From assembly GCA_023428695.1 (NCBI GenBank), contig JAEYWY010000002.1, positions 62,001 through 126,000 on the forward strand: DNA of 64,000 nt, read 5' to 3'. Below, one piece after another: positions 9,196 through 18,234 of this stretch. The notes beneath the pieces are model-generated. The model made no database searches and had not been told where the DNA came from. It worked only from the letters and a program-made list of their open reading frames with translations. Position 1 is the stretch's first letter. Every line of letters starts with the position of its first letter. Source of the DNA: Bacteroidota bacterium (lineage in GTDB: Bacteria; Bacteroidota; Bacteroidia; Cytophagales; Cyclobacteriaceae). The position numbers were made by a program, and so were the translations under genes.

Positions 9196-9561
9196 ATGTA
9201 CAACGATCCGGAGTTAAATGGGAAATACCTCGGCACGATTTCGCAGGACTTTGTCAAAGTATCGGATATTCTAAAGGAGGCTTCGTATCAGATTAGAAAG
9301 GCGGGTTTTGAGTATCCGGTGTTCCCGATATGCAAAGAAGCTCAACCGGTTGGTCAACTGTTGATTGACAAGATCAATAGCCAGACGGAATGGAATTATT
9401 TCGCTTCTTTCCTTGACGAATTTGTACAACGTGAACTCGTCGCGAAGGATGGAGTAGAAGCGTTCAAAAACGCGTACAGGAATCCGGATGAATTTGCCTG
9501 TCTGTTCGTGATCGATCAGACGTTTACCAGTTTCGTGTTCATTCCGTTCCCGGAGGATTAG
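9196..9561 (+). CDS. Conserved hypothetical protein, cytoplasmic
   Basis: A 121-residue soluble protein without signal peptide or transmembrane segment. I recognise it only as a type of small protein common in Bacteroidota, with a mixed alpha/beta composition (ISQDFVKVSDILKEASYQIR at the start, LFVIDQTFTSFVFIPFPED at the end). It follows the AcpH-like gene after 60 bp, and its last four bases overlap the end of thiL on the opposite strand. Intact frame and natural ending in a hydrophobic beta strand argue that it is real. No function is assigned. Confidence 0.7.
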   Translation: MYNDPELNGKYLGTISQDFVKVSDILKEASYQIRKAGFEYPVFPICKEAQPVGQLLIDKINSQTEWNYFASFLDEFVQRELVAKDGVEAFKNAYRNPDEFACLFVIDQTFTSFVFIPFPED

Positions 9562-10598
9562 GAAGTCCTGGCGAAGTGGTTCCACCCTTGCGCCTTGATC
9601 GGAACTACGTTTCCCTGTTTCGTAACCATCACGTTGTCCTTCGCCTCGTGAACGTACCCTATAAGGTGAATGTCCTGGTGATTTTTCACTTTTTCAAAAT
9701 CATCCTGGCGGATGGTAAAAAGCAATTCGTAGTCTTCGCCGCCGTTCAGCGCACACGTTGCAGGGTCAATCTTAAATTCAACGGCCGCGGTTTCATAGGC
9801 CAGCGTCTCAACCGGAATCTTGTCTTCAAAAATGCGCATGCCTTTGCCGGACTGAGTGCTGAGGTGCATCAACTCCGACGCCAGACCATCTGAAATATCG
9901 ATCATGGACGTAGGGATAACGCCCTTTTCTTTCAGGTCGAATACAATGTCGGTTCTTGCTTCCGGTTTCAGGAATCTGCCAATCAGATATTCGTACTTCT
10001 CAAGACCGGGTTGCATATCCGGATCAGACAGGTAAACCTGCTTTTCGCGTTCGAGCACCTGAAGTCCGAGGAAAGCTGCTCCGAGATCACCAGTAACACA
10101 GATGATGTCGTTGGGTTTTGCACCGTTGCGATAGACGACGTCGGACTTTTTCGCGCGCCCGATCGCCGTTACGGAAATAACCAGACCTGATATCGAAGAC
10201 GTTGTGTCGCCTCCAACCAGATCAACGTTGTAGCTATCGCACGCGGCATTGATACCGGCATACAATTCGTCCACTGCTTCAAGTGAGAATCGATTGCTGA
10301 TAGCAATACTCACGGTGATCTGTTCGGCGCGCGCATTCATTGCTGCAATGTCCGAGACATTGACGGCAACGGACTTATAACCAAGATGCTTCAGCGGTGT
10401 ATAGCCGAGGTCAAAGTGAATGCCCTCGACCAGCATATCGGTAGATACAACTACGACGTGGTCGCCGCCATCGATCACCGCGGCGTCGTCGCCTATTCCC
10501 TTGAGGGATGACTCGTTCTTCAGGCGAGCTGTTTTGTTTATACGGTCGATCAGACCAAATTCTCCAAGGTCACTGATTTCGGTTCTTCTTTCGCTCAT
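9558..10598 (-). CDS. thiL: Thiamine-monophosphate kinase
   Basis: A 346-residue enzyme that phosphorylates thiamine monophosphate to the active cofactor thiamine diphosphate. The AIR-synthase-fold hallmarks are present: IGDDAAVIDGGDHVVVVSTDMLVEGIHFDL at the N-terminus (nucleotide and Mg binding acidic residues), VNVSDIAAMNA, GDLGAAFLGLQVL, and MIDISDGLASELMHLS. The length fits the family. It is convergent with the preceding plus-strand gene, overlapping it by 4 bp, with no recognisable terminator. No other thiamine genes are nearby. Confidence 0.95.
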   Translation of the reverse strand: MSERRTEISDLGEFGLIDRINKTARLKNESSLKGIGDDAAVIDGGDHVVVVSTDMLVEGIHFDLGYTPLKHLGYKSVAVNVSDIAAMNARAEQITVSIAISNRFSLEAVDELYAGINAACDSYNVDLVGGDTTSSISGLVISVTAIGRAKKSDVVYRNGAKPNDIICVTGDLGAAFLGLQVLEREKQVYLSDPDMQPGLEKYEYLIGRFLKPEARTDIVFDLKEKGVIPTSMIDISDGLASELMHLSTQSGKGMRIFEDKIPVETLAYETAAVEFKIDPATCALNGGEDYELLFTIRQDDFEKVKNHQDIHLIGYVHEAKDNVMVTKQGNVVPIKAQGWNHFARTS

Positions 10599-10702
10599 AG
10601 AGGCTGCGGTGATACTGTTGGCCGATCAATCGACCCTTTCATCCTGCAAAAGTAAGATTAATGGGCTATTTCCCGGATTTATTTAGTAATATCATACGAA
10701 CT

Positions 10703-10939
10703 ATGCGGCGTAAAGCAACGACAATGTCCATTCGGAGATTCTGTTTATTCGCGGCCATCATACCTTTATTGCTCGCCCTGAGTGGGTGTGGTGGACCCAA
10801 GCCCTATTACAAAACGCGCACGGGAAAGAAGAAGCAGAAGTACTACAATGAGATTCAGTTTGGCGGTCAGAGTGCCGCCGAGATGGATGCCCCGAAGCAG
10901 CCCAAGAAGAAGCAACCCAAAGTCAAAAAGAAGAAGTAG
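10703..10939 (+). CDS. Small Lys-rich lipoprotein
   Basis: A 78-residue protein with a lipoprotein signal: positively charged n-region, hydrophobic core (FAAIIPLLLAL) and lipobox LSGC, so the mature protein would start at the Cys and be membrane-anchored. The rest is short and very basic, ending in KQPKKKQPKVKKKK. Starts at 10703 (MRRKATT) or 10724 (MSIRRF) are both possible. Such tiny basic lipoproteins are common in Bacteroidota and may bind peptidoglycan, LPS or nucleic acid, but nothing here shows which. It is transcribed divergently from thiL. Confidence 0.65.
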   Translation: MRRKATTMSIRRFCLFAAIIPLLLALSGCGGPKPYYKTRTGKKKQKYYNEIQFGGQSAAEMDAPKQPKKKQPKVKKKK

Positions 10940-10948
10940 GCGAACGGA

Positions 10949-11356
10949 TCAGCGGCCGCCCTTATCCTGGCACAACTCAACCAGCACCCCGTTGGTGGAT
11001 TTCGGGTGCATGAATGCAATGCGCTTGTTGTCGGCGCCGTCCTTCGGCACCTGGTGAATTAGGTTAAATCCTTTTTCCTTGTAACGGCCTATCGCATCGT
11101 CGATATCAGCCACCTCAAACGCCAGATGGTGAAGACCTTCGCCACGGTTCGCGATAAATTTGGCAATTGCCGAATCCGGATTGGTTGCCTCTAGAAGCTC
11201 AATTTTCACACCGTTGATACTGAAGAACGACGTCTTCACCCCTTCCGAAGCTACCTCTTCGGTCTTATACGGCTCCTGCCCCAGCAACGCGGAAAACAGC
11301 GCATTTGAAGCCTTCAGATCCTTTACAGCGATGCCGATATGCTCTAATCGTTCCAT
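10949..11356 (-). CDS. mce: Methylmalonyl-CoA epimerase
   Basis: A 135-residue glyoxalase/VOC-fold metalloenzyme that interconverts (R)- and (S)-methylmalonyl-CoA in propionate metabolism. MERLEHIGIAVKDL carries the first metal His; GEGLHHLAFEVADID carries a second; and FMHPKSTNGVLVELCQ carries the C-terminal catalytic/metal Glu region. Length and motifs match the family closely. The mutase subunits are not in the window. The gene converges on the lipoprotein gene with a 9-bp gap. Confidence 0.95.
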   Translation of the reverse strand: MERLEHIGIAVKDLKASNALFSALLGQEPYKTEEVASEGVKTSFFSINGVKIELLEATNPDSAIAKFIANRGEGLHHLAFEVADIDDAIGRYKEKGFNLIHQVPKDGADNKRIAFMHPKSTNGVLVELCQDKGGR

Positions 11357-11427
11357 AATTCGTACCTTTATGGTCCAAAAAAGAAACTTTTTGGCAGAAT
11401 CAAAAGTTAAGGATTGATATTTAAGCC

Positions 11428-11841
11428 ATGATTATTGAAGCCATGAGCGACATCCATGTTGAGGCGGCACGTATCCAGCAGGAAATTAAAGACTATCTGG
11501 GCTTACGGACGTCCGACCTGGTTTTCGAGTACTCCACCATCGATGGGAAAGTTAAACTTGACCTTATCACGGTAAACCCGCGCCACAACCAGGCTTTCCT
11601 CTTTCACAGTGAAACCGGCGCGGAAAAGGTGGATGCTCTCAAGAAGATGCTCGCCTATGTGCAGAAGTATAAGGAGAAAGAAAACTCGTACACCATTCAA
11701 TGGGTGGCAAAAGGCGAAACTGAACTGCATACGTCTTACTTTCGCGCGGGCAACATCCTCGATGCGCTTCAAAAACTATATTACGGCCGCGATATGAATA
11801 CGATCACGGTCTTTAGCGTGGTGTTGAACCCTATCTCATAA
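11428..11841 (+). CDS. Conserved hypothetical protein
   Basis: A 137-residue soluble protein with no signal peptide or transmembrane segment. It has an alpha-beta pattern (DLVFEYSTIDGKVKLDLITV, then helix KVDALKKMLAYVQKYKEK, then YTIQWVAKGETELHTSYF) and a final FSVVLNPIS. I do not recognise a family. The start may be the ATG at 11428 or the one 15 bp downstream (MSDIHVE). It lies 19 bp upstream of the IscA/HesB gene on the same strand, so the two are probably cotranscribed. Confidence 0.7.
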   Translation: MIIEAMSDIHVEAARIQQEIKDYLGLRTSDLVFEYSTIDGKVKLDLITVNPRHNQAFLFHSETGAEKVDALKKMLAYVQKYKEKENSYTIQWVAKGETELHTSYFRAGNILDALQKLYYGRDMNTITVFSVVLNPIS

Positions 11842-11860
11842 TCATAAGTGCACTTGCGAT

Positions 11861-12187
11861 ATGATCACAGTTACTGAAAAAGCTAAAGAAAGAATCACAG
11901 AGCTACTGAAAGAAGAAGGCCGCGACGAAAAGCACAACATCCGTGTTTCCGTCAAGGGTGGCGGTTGCTCCGGGTTGATGTACGACCTCGGATTCGATGC
12001 GGAAATAAAACCTGCAGACCAGGTGTTTGAAGACAAGGGTATCAAAATTCTTGTTGACAAAAAAAGTCTGCTTTACCTTTTAGGTACGACCCTTGACTTT
12101 TCAGATGGCCTGAATGGCAAAGGATTCCAGTTCATCAATCCGAATGCATCAAGAACCTGCGGCTGCGGCGAAAGCTTTTCGGTTTAG
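11861..12187 (+). CDS. Iron-sulfur cluster assembly A-type carrier (IscA/HesB family)
   Basis: A 108-residue A-type carrier protein that holds and delivers Fe-S clusters. The three conserved cysteines are present in the canonical places: one in VKGGGCSGLMYDLGF and two in the C-terminal SRTCGCGESF. The N-terminus ITVTEKAKERITELLKEEG is typical. Whether it is closest to IscA, SufA or ErpA cannot be decided without alignment. It is followed by a clear intrinsic terminator and preceded closely by a hypothetical gene. Confidence 0.93.
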   Translation: MITVTEKAKERITELLKEEGRDEKHNIRVSVKGGGCSGLMYDLGFDAEIKPADQVFEDKGIKILVDKKSLLYLLGTTLDFSDGLNGKGFQFINPNASRTCGCGESFSV

Positions 12188-12217
12188 CCGTCTTTACGAA
12201 ATAGAACAATGAAAATG

Positions 12218-12241
12218 GCACTCCGGAAGGGGTGCTTTTTT
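12218..12241 (+). terminator. Intrinsic terminator after the IscA/HesB gene
   Basis: A 7-bp stem (12218-12224 with 12230-12235 region, one G-T wobble) closes a short loop and is followed directly by six T residues. It begins 31 bp after the stop codon of the Fe-S carrier gene and lies between it and the convergent RidA-like gene. Confidence 0.8.
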
Positions 12242-12251
12242 GTTGCAAAAA

Positions 12252-12671
12252 TCATCCGGGTAACCACGCAATGCACTTCAACTCGATGGCTATCGGTGTG
12301 GGTAGCGCTGTTACCTCCACCGTTGTGCGGCAGGGCTGATTTGTTCCAAAGTATTCCGCGTACAGTCTGTTGAACGCCGGAAAATCCGCCTTCATATTGG
12401 TGAGAAAGACGGTGACGTCAACCAGGTCTTCCCATCTTGCCCCCGAAGCCTCCAAAATGTAACGGACATTCTGAAACACGGCGTGACACTGTTTTTCAAT
12501 GTCGTACGCGATTATGTTTCCGTCTTTATCAAGTGACACCCCGGGGATTTCGGTTGAACCCTTTTGTCTCGGGCCAACTCCGGAAAGGAACAGCAGGTTT
12601 CCAGCCCGCCTTGCATGTGGATACGCACCAACAGGTTCGGGTGCATTTTCCGAGAGATACTTTTCGCTCAT
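12252..12671 (-). CDS. RidA family (YjgF/YER057c) deaminase-like protein
   Basis: A 139-residue Rid-superfamily protein. RidA members hydrolyse reactive enamine/imine intermediates from PLP enzymes. PVGAYPHARRAGNLLFLSG, ASGARWEDLVDVTVFLTNM, FPAFNRLYAEYF and PCRTTVEVTALP are characteristic; the catalytic-site Arg of CRTTVEV is present, and the C-terminus reads IAIELKCIAWLPG. The form resembles the 2-aminomuconate deaminase-like subgroup as much as archetypal RidA, so a generic name is used. Its start overlaps the stop of the preceding TonB-like gene by 4 bp, which suggests translational coupling. Confidence 0.9.
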   Translation of the reverse strand: MSEKYLSENAPEPVGAYPHARRAGNLLFLSGVGPRQKGSTEIPGVSLDKDGNIIAYDIEKQCHAVFQNVRYILEASGARWEDLVDVTVFLTNMKADFPAFNRLYAEYFGTNQPCRTTVEVTALPTPIAIELKCIAWLPG

Positions 12672-13591
12672 CTTAACTTAAAAGTAAGCGGAAGAACCAT
12701 TTTTTGCCGAACCGCCTGGCCCCTTTGCCTGCCTGGTGACCACTGCTTTGAAAGCATAATGACACGCACCGCTTCCATGTCGCATTCTTTGTCTATTCCC
12801 TTTTCGACTTCAATCTCCGAAAGCAAGCCATTTTTTTCTACAACGAAAGCAACAAAGACCTTGCCCTCAATGCCAAGCTTTCGTGCGCGTTTCGGGTACT
12901 GCACGTTCTCGCCGACAAAAGTCAGGAATGCCTTCATCCCGTTGGGCGGATCAGCTATTTCCTGAATAGCCGAGTAGGTATAGCTTTTCCCCTCGTCATC
13001 AAAGGAAATTCCGGATACGAGTTCGCCCCTTCCATAGGTTTCGTTATAATAGTCTTTTCCGTTACGCACCCCCACCCAGACCGAATCCCTCTCACCTTCA
13101 ACAACTTTTCCCCATTCAACCAGATAACCATCATCCGGAATAGCCGAAACGCACCTGCAGAAACCGTTGCCATTCAATACCATTTGGTTGCCTGTCGAGT
13201 CCCAATAATTGATCAGCTTAGGCGTGGATGAATCTCGCTCATAAATGACTTCTCGCTGCCTCTTACCATTTGGGTACCATTCCTCTCTCCGATGACCACC
13301 CGACACATCATTGTAATTGGTTCTGCTGCTCATGGTTCCATTCTCGAAATAGAAGAGCGTAATCCCGGCTGGGTTTCCTCTATAGTCAAGTGGTTGCACC
13401 GACCGGAGGGCATCGTTGGAACAATAGTATGTGACTACCGTATCGCGCCCGTGCTTAATGCCCTCACGTTTCGCATAATAGTGACAATTTCGTTTACTCG
13501 CCGGCTCTCCTGATTTGGAATAGTAGGTGGTCGACTGTGCACAAATCGAAAGCGGAATCAAGCAAACAAAAAGCAGGAAACTATATTTCAT
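12668..13591 (-). CDS. TonB C-terminal domain protein with MORN-type repeats
   Basis: A 307-residue exported protein. The start at 13591 gives a signal peptide (MKYSFLLFVCLIPLSICAQ). The middle shows MORN-like repeats of the kind YFENGTMSSRTNY and EWYPNGKRQREVIYE, which occur in many Bacteroidota surface proteins. The C-terminal 90 residues form a TonB_C-like domain (ARKLGIEGKVFVAFVVEKNG, AVRVIMLSKQWSPGRQRGQ, KMVLPLTFKL). There is no N-terminal transmembrane anchor or Pro-rich linker, so it is not a classical TonB energiser; a periplasmic partner protein is more likely. It lies in a tight chain with the DUF4198 gene (4-bp gap) and the RidA gene (4-bp overlap). Confidence 0.8.
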   Translation of the reverse strand: MKYSFLLFVCLIPLSICAQSTTYYSKSGEPASKRNCHYYAKREGIKHGRDTVVTYYCSNDALRSVQPLDYRGNPAGITLFYFENGTMSSRTNYNDVSGGHRREEWYPNGKRQREVIYERDSSTPKLINYWDSTGNQMVLNGNGFCRCVSAIPDDGYLVEWGKVVEGERDSVWVGVRNGKDYYNETYGRGELVSGISFDDEGKSYTYSAIQEIADPPNGMKAFLTFVGENVQYPKRARKLGIEGKVFVAFVVEKNGLLSEIEVEKGIDKECDMEAVRVIMLSKQWSPGRQRGQAVRQKMVLPLTFKLR

Positions 13592-13595
13592 AACG

Positions 13596-14399
13596 TTATC
13601 GATATCCAAACAGTAAACAGAACGCGTCACCAACATAGTCCTTTTCCCCCGACGAAGTGGACAATTTCACAACAGTTACCATCCAGTCGCCGGGGTTGCT
13701 GATTGTTGTACTGACTGTTCCATCCTTTTCGGTGTATATATTTTGAATCGTTGTGCGGTTATCCCAACGATTCCAGATTTTCACACGAACACCAAAAGCA
13801 GGCTTGCCATTTTCCAAAACCTTAAAGTGAATCCGGTCACCCCTTCGTAAGATCTGAGGGTTTTTGTCCGGAATGACTTCTATTGGCAGATTACCGGGTT
13901 TGTTCCAGCCTTTTGCATTTGCCGAACCTGACCGAAGTGCGAGCTGAACATGATGGTTTAGAGAGACCCTCACATCTTTTTCAAGATTACCTTTGCGCTC
14001 TCGATCCCTGAGGTATTGGTCGTGACCATATTGCTTCAGATACTCATTAAAGGAAGCCGCTTCAATGGTATACGCCTGCGGTGTTCTTAAGAATATGAAC
14101 TGATACCCTTCGCCCGCGAGTTTGGCTGTGAACAATGCCTTTTCGTTCCGTTCGTATCCCGTAAGGAGATTCTGACTTCCCTGCACATTCCAGTTTTCGA
14201 GGAGTCTGATGTCAGTCTTTTCAAGAGCCAGGGGACTTCCAATAAAGTCTTCACCGCGTTGAATTTCAATAACGGCCTGTTCACCCGGTTCATAAAAGTA
14301 TTTATCGGGTTTCAGCCACAACTCCTGGGCGTTAACCACACCAACCGTTGCAAGCACAACGCAAATGTTCAAAACCGCGATGATGAACCTGCGGATCAT
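13596..14399 (-). CDS. DUF4198 domain periplasmic protein
   Basis: A 267-residue exported protein: signal peptide to about residue 24 (ending VVNAQ), then QELWLKPDKYFYEPGEQAVIEIQRGEDF, the opening of DUF4198 (NikM-like) proteins, and later FGVRVKIWNRWDN and KDGTVSTTISNPGDWMVTVVKL, the closing Ig-like part. Some members of this family accompany nickel or cobalt uptake, but no such transporter is near. It overlaps the preceding Xaa-Pro aminopeptidase by 4 bp and precedes the TonB-like gene by 4 bp. Confidence 0.8.
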   Translation of the reverse strand: MIRRFIIAVLNICVVLATVGVVNAQELWLKPDKYFYEPGEQAVIEIQRGEDFIGSPLALEKTDIRLLENWNVQGSQNLLTGYERNEKALFTAKLAGEGYQFIFLRTPQAYTIEAASFNEYLKQYGHDQYLRDRERKGNLEKDVRVSLNHHVQLALRSGSANAKGWNKPGNLPIEVIPDKNPQILRRGDRIHFKVLENGKPAFGVRVKIWNRWDNRTTIQNIYTEKDGTVSTTISNPGDWMVTVVKLSTSSGEKDYVGDAFCLLFGYR

Positions 14400-15691
14400 G
14401 CGTTCATACGTTCTTCGATATCCTCAACTTCAACCGGGATATTCTTCATCAAATCGAGAACGCCATTCTTTCCGATAACGACGTTATTCTCGATTCGAAT
14501 ACCCAATCCTTCCTCACGAATGTAAATCCCGGGCTCAACCGTCCAAACCTGGCCTTCCCGCATTTCATTATACATACTTCCAACATCATGAACATCAAGA
14601 CCAAGTTGATGACCGGTGCCATGCATAAAATATTTCATGAATAGCGGCTTGTCCTTGTCCTGATTCCTGAGATCCGTTTTATCGATCAGTTTCAGATTTA
14701 CCAATTCACTTTCTGTGATCTTCTGAACTTCTTTGTGATAGTCGTAATACTTCACTCCCGGCCTGAGCATCTTCATCGCCTCGCGCTTTATCCGAAGAAC
14801 AGCATTATACACATCTTTCTGTCTTGATGAGAAACGACCGTTTACCGGAATGCTGCGTGTAAGGTCAGCGTTGTAGTTGGCATACTCCGCGCCTACATCG
14901 AGAAGCAGGATATCACCATCCTTACACGGTTTATCATTGTCTAAATAGTGCAACACACACGAGTTGGCACCCGAAGCAATGATAGGTTCATACGCAAAAC
15001 CGCGCGAACCGTTTCTGAGGAACTCGTGAATGTACTCAGCTTCAATTTCATATTCCAGGACACCGGGCTTCACAAATTTAAGTACCCTTTCAAAACCAAG
15101 GGCTGTGATATCACATGCGCGTTGCATCGCCTCAATCTCCAGCGGATGTTTTACACTGCGTAGCCGGTGCATTATGGGTGCAAGACGTTCGTAATAGTGA
15201 AGGGGATAACGCTCGCGACACCATTTTACAAAACGAGCCTCCTTCGTTTCGACGCTTACCTCGGCACGGTAGTGATCGTTGGTGTTCAAATACACATATT
15301 CAACGCCGCCCATCACCATCATGGTATTAAACAAACGCGGGAATTCACTCGTCCATAGAACAGTTTCGATACCGGTAATCTGGCGCGCCTCTTCCTTCGT
15401 GAGTTTATGACCTTCCCATGTGGCGATCAGTTCATTGGTTTCCCGGAGGAACAACACTTCGCGATATTTCTCATCGGGGAAATCCGGACAGAGTACCAGG
15501 ATAGTCTCTTCCTGATCCGCTCCCGTAAGGTAGTAAAGATCGCTGTTCTGACGGAAGCGCATGGTGCCATCGGCGTTTGTCGGCATGACGTCATTTGAGT
15601 TGACGACCACAACCGAATTTTTCTTTAGCGACGAAACAAGGTTTTTGCGGTTTGCTATGAACAGTTCTTTACTTATCCTTTTGTATCTCAT
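14396..15691 (-). CDS. pepP: Xaa-Pro aminopeptidase (M24B, PepP-like)
   Basis: A 431-residue metallo-aminopeptidase that removes N-terminal residues before proline. The N-terminal domain (RKNLVSSLKKNSVVVVNSND, FRQNSDLYYLTG) is PepP-like. The pita-bread metal ligands are present: Asp in LLLDVGAEYANY and NADLTRSIPVNG, His in HGTGHQLGLDVHD, Glu in WTVEPGIYI, and Glu in GIRIENNVVI. No signal peptide, so cytoplasmic. First gene of a tightly packed minus-strand chain of four (pepP, DUF4198, TonB-like, ridA-like). Confidence 0.95.
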   Translation of the reverse strand: MRYKRISKELFIANRKNLVSSLKKNSVVVVNSNDVMPTNADGTMRFRQNSDLYYLTGADQEETILVLCPDFPDEKYREVLFLRETNELIATWEGHKLTKEEARQITGIETVLWTSEFPRLFNTMMVMGGVEYVYLNTNDHYRAEVSVETKEARFVKWCRERYPLHYYERLAPIMHRLRSVKHPLEIEAMQRACDITALGFERVLKFVKPGVLEYEIEAEYIHEFLRNGSRGFAYEPIIASGANSCVLHYLDNDKPCKDGDILLLDVGAEYANYNADLTRSIPVNGRFSSRQKDVYNAVLRIKREAMKMLRPGVKYYDYHKEVQKITESELVNLKLIDKTDLRNQDKDKPLFMKYFMHGTGHQLGLDVHDVGSMYNEMREGQVWTVEPGIYIREEGLGIRIENNVVIGKNGVLDLMKNIPVEVEDIEERMNA

Positions 15692-15737
15692 AGTGAAAGC
15701 TTATTTTCAACGGCTGCAATTTAATTAAATCCTTATC

Positions 15738-17045
15738 ATGACAATCACGCGCACACTATTGACTTTGCTTTTCGTCGTTGTTGTTTCGCTGACATACGCA
15801 CAGGAAGCATACAAACCTTCTCCGGAAAACCTGAAAAACCGCGCATGGTTCGAAGAAGCGCGTTTCGGACTGTTCATTCACTGGGGCGTGTACAGTGTTC
15901 TTGGCGACGGCGAATGGGTTATGAACACGAGAAAAATTCCTATCCGAAATTATGAGAAGCTGCCAGCTTTTTTCAATCCTGGTGAATTCGACGCACGTGA
16001 ATGGGTGCAGATGGCCAAAGACGCTGGTATGAAATACATTACAATCACGAGTAAACACCACGATGGATTCGCGATGTGGGATAGCAAGGTGTCCGACTAT
16101 AACGTTGTCAAAAGGACGCCGTATGGTAAAGACATCCTGAAGGCTCTCGCCGAAGAATGCCAGCGCCAGGGAATCAAACTCTTCTTTTATCATTCGCAGC
16201 TTGACTGGCGTCATCCCGATTACTATCCACGCGGATTCACAGGTGGCGAATACACCGGCCGCGAAGAGAAGGGTAACTGGAACGCATACCTCGACTACAT
16301 GGATGCGCAGCTAACGGAACTGCTGACGAACTATGGTGAAATTGGCGGCATCTGGTTTGACGGGATGTGGGATAAAAAAGATGCTGACTGGCGATTATCA
16401 AAAACATACGGGCTTATTCACAAGCTTCAGCCGGGTGCGCTGGTCGGAAGTAATCACCACGTGACACCCTATCCCGGTGAAGATTTCCAGATGTTTGAAA
16501 AAGACTTGCCTGGTCATAACACCACCGGATTTGCGCCTGAGCAAACTGTTGGCTCGCTTCCCAAGGAAACTTGTGAGACCATAAACGATTCGTGGGGATT
16601 CAATATTAAAGATGAAAACCACAAGAGCCTGAAAACGCTGGTTCAATACCTGGTGAAAGCCGCAGGATACGACGCCAACTTCTTATTAAACGTTGGCCCG
16701 ATGCCAAACGGCAAGATCCAACCCGAACATAAAGAACGACTCAAACAAATGGGCGAATGGCTGGGAAAGAATGGTGAAACGATTTACGAAACACGTGGTG
16801 GTCCGCTGACGCCACGTGATTGGGGTGTAACCACGCAAAAGGGCAACAAAGTTTACGTTCATATCCTGGACTGGAATGATGAAAGCTTAATTCTGCCGGC
16901 ATGGGGTAAGCGCATAAAATCAGCGCGTTTGTTCGGTTCGAATGAGGCCGTGAAGTTTTCGCAAAACGAGTTTGGTATCACGCTTAAGATTCCGGCTTCG
17001 GCCAAAAATGAAATCGATACCATTATCGAACTGGAAATGAAGTAG
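15738..17045 (+). CDS. Alpha-L-fucosidase, GH29, secreted
   Basis: A 435-residue retaining glycosidase that releases terminal alpha-L-fucose. Signal peptide at residues 1-22 (LLFVVVVSLTYAQ). Family motifs: RFGLFIHWGVYSV, KHHDGFAMWDS, FYHSQLDWRHPDYYPRG, and GEIGGIWFDGMW, in which the Asp of WFDG is the expected nucleophile. PMPNGKIQPEHKERLKQMGEWL closes the catalytic barrel, followed by a small beta-domain. Divergent from pepP with 46 bp between. A nitrilase gene starts 3 bp after the stop, so they share a transcript; fucose itself is not an obvious nitrilase substrate, and the link is unclear. Confidence 0.93.
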   Translation: MTITRTLLTLLFVVVVSLTYAQEAYKPSPENLKNRAWFEEARFGLFIHWGVYSVLGDGEWVMNTRKIPIRNYEKLPAFFNPGEFDAREWVQMAKDAGMKYITITSKHHDGFAMWDSKVSDYNVVKRTPYGKDILKALAEECQRQGIKLFFYHSQLDWRHPDYYPRGFTGGEYTGREEKGNWNAYLDYMDAQLTELLTNYGEIGGIWFDGMWDKKDADWRLSKTYGLIHKLQPGALVGSNHHVTPYPGEDFQMFEKDLPGHNTTGFAPEQTVGSLPKETCETINDSWGFNIKDENHKSLKTLVQYLVKAAGYDANFLLNVGPMPNGKIQPEHKERLKQMGEWLGKNGETIYETRGGPLTPRDWGVTTQKGNKVYVHILDWNDESLILPAWGKRIKSARLFGSNEAVKFSQNEFGITLKIPASAKNEIDTIIELEMK

Positions 17046-17048
17046 AGT

Positions 17049-18008
17049 ATGGATCCGCTTAAGATTAGTGTTGCTCAGTTTGAAAACCACAGCGGCGACA
17101 AGGCATATAACCTGTCAGTAATTGATCGCCTTGCCGCGCGAGCTTCCGCTGAAGGATCACAGGTTATTTGTTTTCACGAATGTTCTGTCACGGGTTATTC
17201 ATTCGCACGTAAGCTCACTGCCGGTCAAATGCTTGAACTGGCAGAACCAATACCAGACGGTCCGTCGATACGTACGCTGATCGACATCGCCCGACGCAAT
17301 AATATCGTCATTCTCGCCGGACTCTTTGAAAAGGATGAAGCGGGTGTAGTCTACAAGGCGCAGGTATGTGTCAATGGTGATAGCGTTGTGGCTAAACATC
17401 GGAAGTTGCATCCGTTCATTAATACCGCGATAAGACCCGGAGACAGCTACACAGTTTTTGATTTGTTTGGATGGAAATGCGGGATACTCATTTGTTATGA
17501 TAACAACATCATCGAGAACGTCAGGGCAACGGCCATGCTGGGCGCTGAAATTATATTCATGCCGCATGTAACGATGTGCACGCCATCGACGCGGCCGGGT
17601 GCGGGTTTTGTTGATCCTGCACTTTGGAAAAACCGCCACAGTGATCCCACCACCCTGCGGGCCGAGTTCAACGGGTTGAAAGGCCGCGCATGGCTTATGA
17701 AATGGCATCCGGCACGGGCGTATGACAACGGTGTGTATGTCGCTTTCGCCAATCCGATTGGGATTGACGATGACCAATTAAAGAACGGATGTTCCATGAT
17801 CCTGGATCCGTTCGGCGACATCCTTTCTGAATGTACCGGGTTCGACGATGAAATTGCTTCCGCCACCCTGACCCGTAAAAAGCTCACCGACGCGGGCGGC
17901 TACCGATATCGGCAGGCGCGCCGACCCGATCTTTACCGCGAGATCCTGAACGCGCCCCACCAGCCGCACCAGCGGGTAATCTGGTTGGGTGATGAATCTG
18001 AAAAATAA
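17049..18008 (+). CDS. Carbon-nitrogen hydrolase (nitrilase superfamily)
   Basis: A 319-residue cytoplasmic amidase/nitrilase-fold enzyme. The catalytic triad is visible: Glu in VICFHECSVTGY, Lys in AKHRKLHPF and Cys in CGILICYDNNI. Other conserved parts are GAEIIFMPHVTMC and DNGVYVAFANPIG. The substrate class (N-carbamyl compound, omega-amide, formamide or other) cannot be told from these motifs. It begins 3 bp after the fucosidase and ends an apparent two-gene unit; about 225 bp of non-coding DNA follow before the next gene. Confidence 0.9.
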   Translation: MDPLKISVAQFENHSGDKAYNLSVIDRLAARASAEGSQVICFHECSVTGYSFARKLTAGQMLELAEPIPDGPSIRTLIDIARRNNIVILAGLFEKDEAGVVYKAQVCVNGDSVVAKHRKLHPFINTAIRPGDSYTVFDLFGWKCGILICYDNNIIENVRATAMLGAEIIFMPHVTMCTPSTRPGAGFVDPALWKNRHSDPTTLRAEFNGLKGRAWLMKWHPARAYDNGVYVAFANPIGIDDDQLKNGCSMILDPFGDILSECTGFDDEIASATLTRKKLTDAGGYRYRQARRPDLYREILNAPHQPHQRVIWLGDESEK

Positions 18009-18234
18009 TCCCGCGCTCCCGATCCGATTATGTAAAAGGACCGATATTTTTGCTTTTACCCTCGCACCGGCTGCAACTCTACCTGCCCGTTGCCCGTGAT
18101 ATGCCCATTACCCGCAGTCCATGCCTGAGGTGTAGTCCATCCAAATGAAGGCGATTATAAATTATTTGAGGTTTTCTAAAATCCCGGGCAACCCTTTCGG
18201 GGCCGTTCCGGTCTTAGCCTCAAATTTCTCCTCC

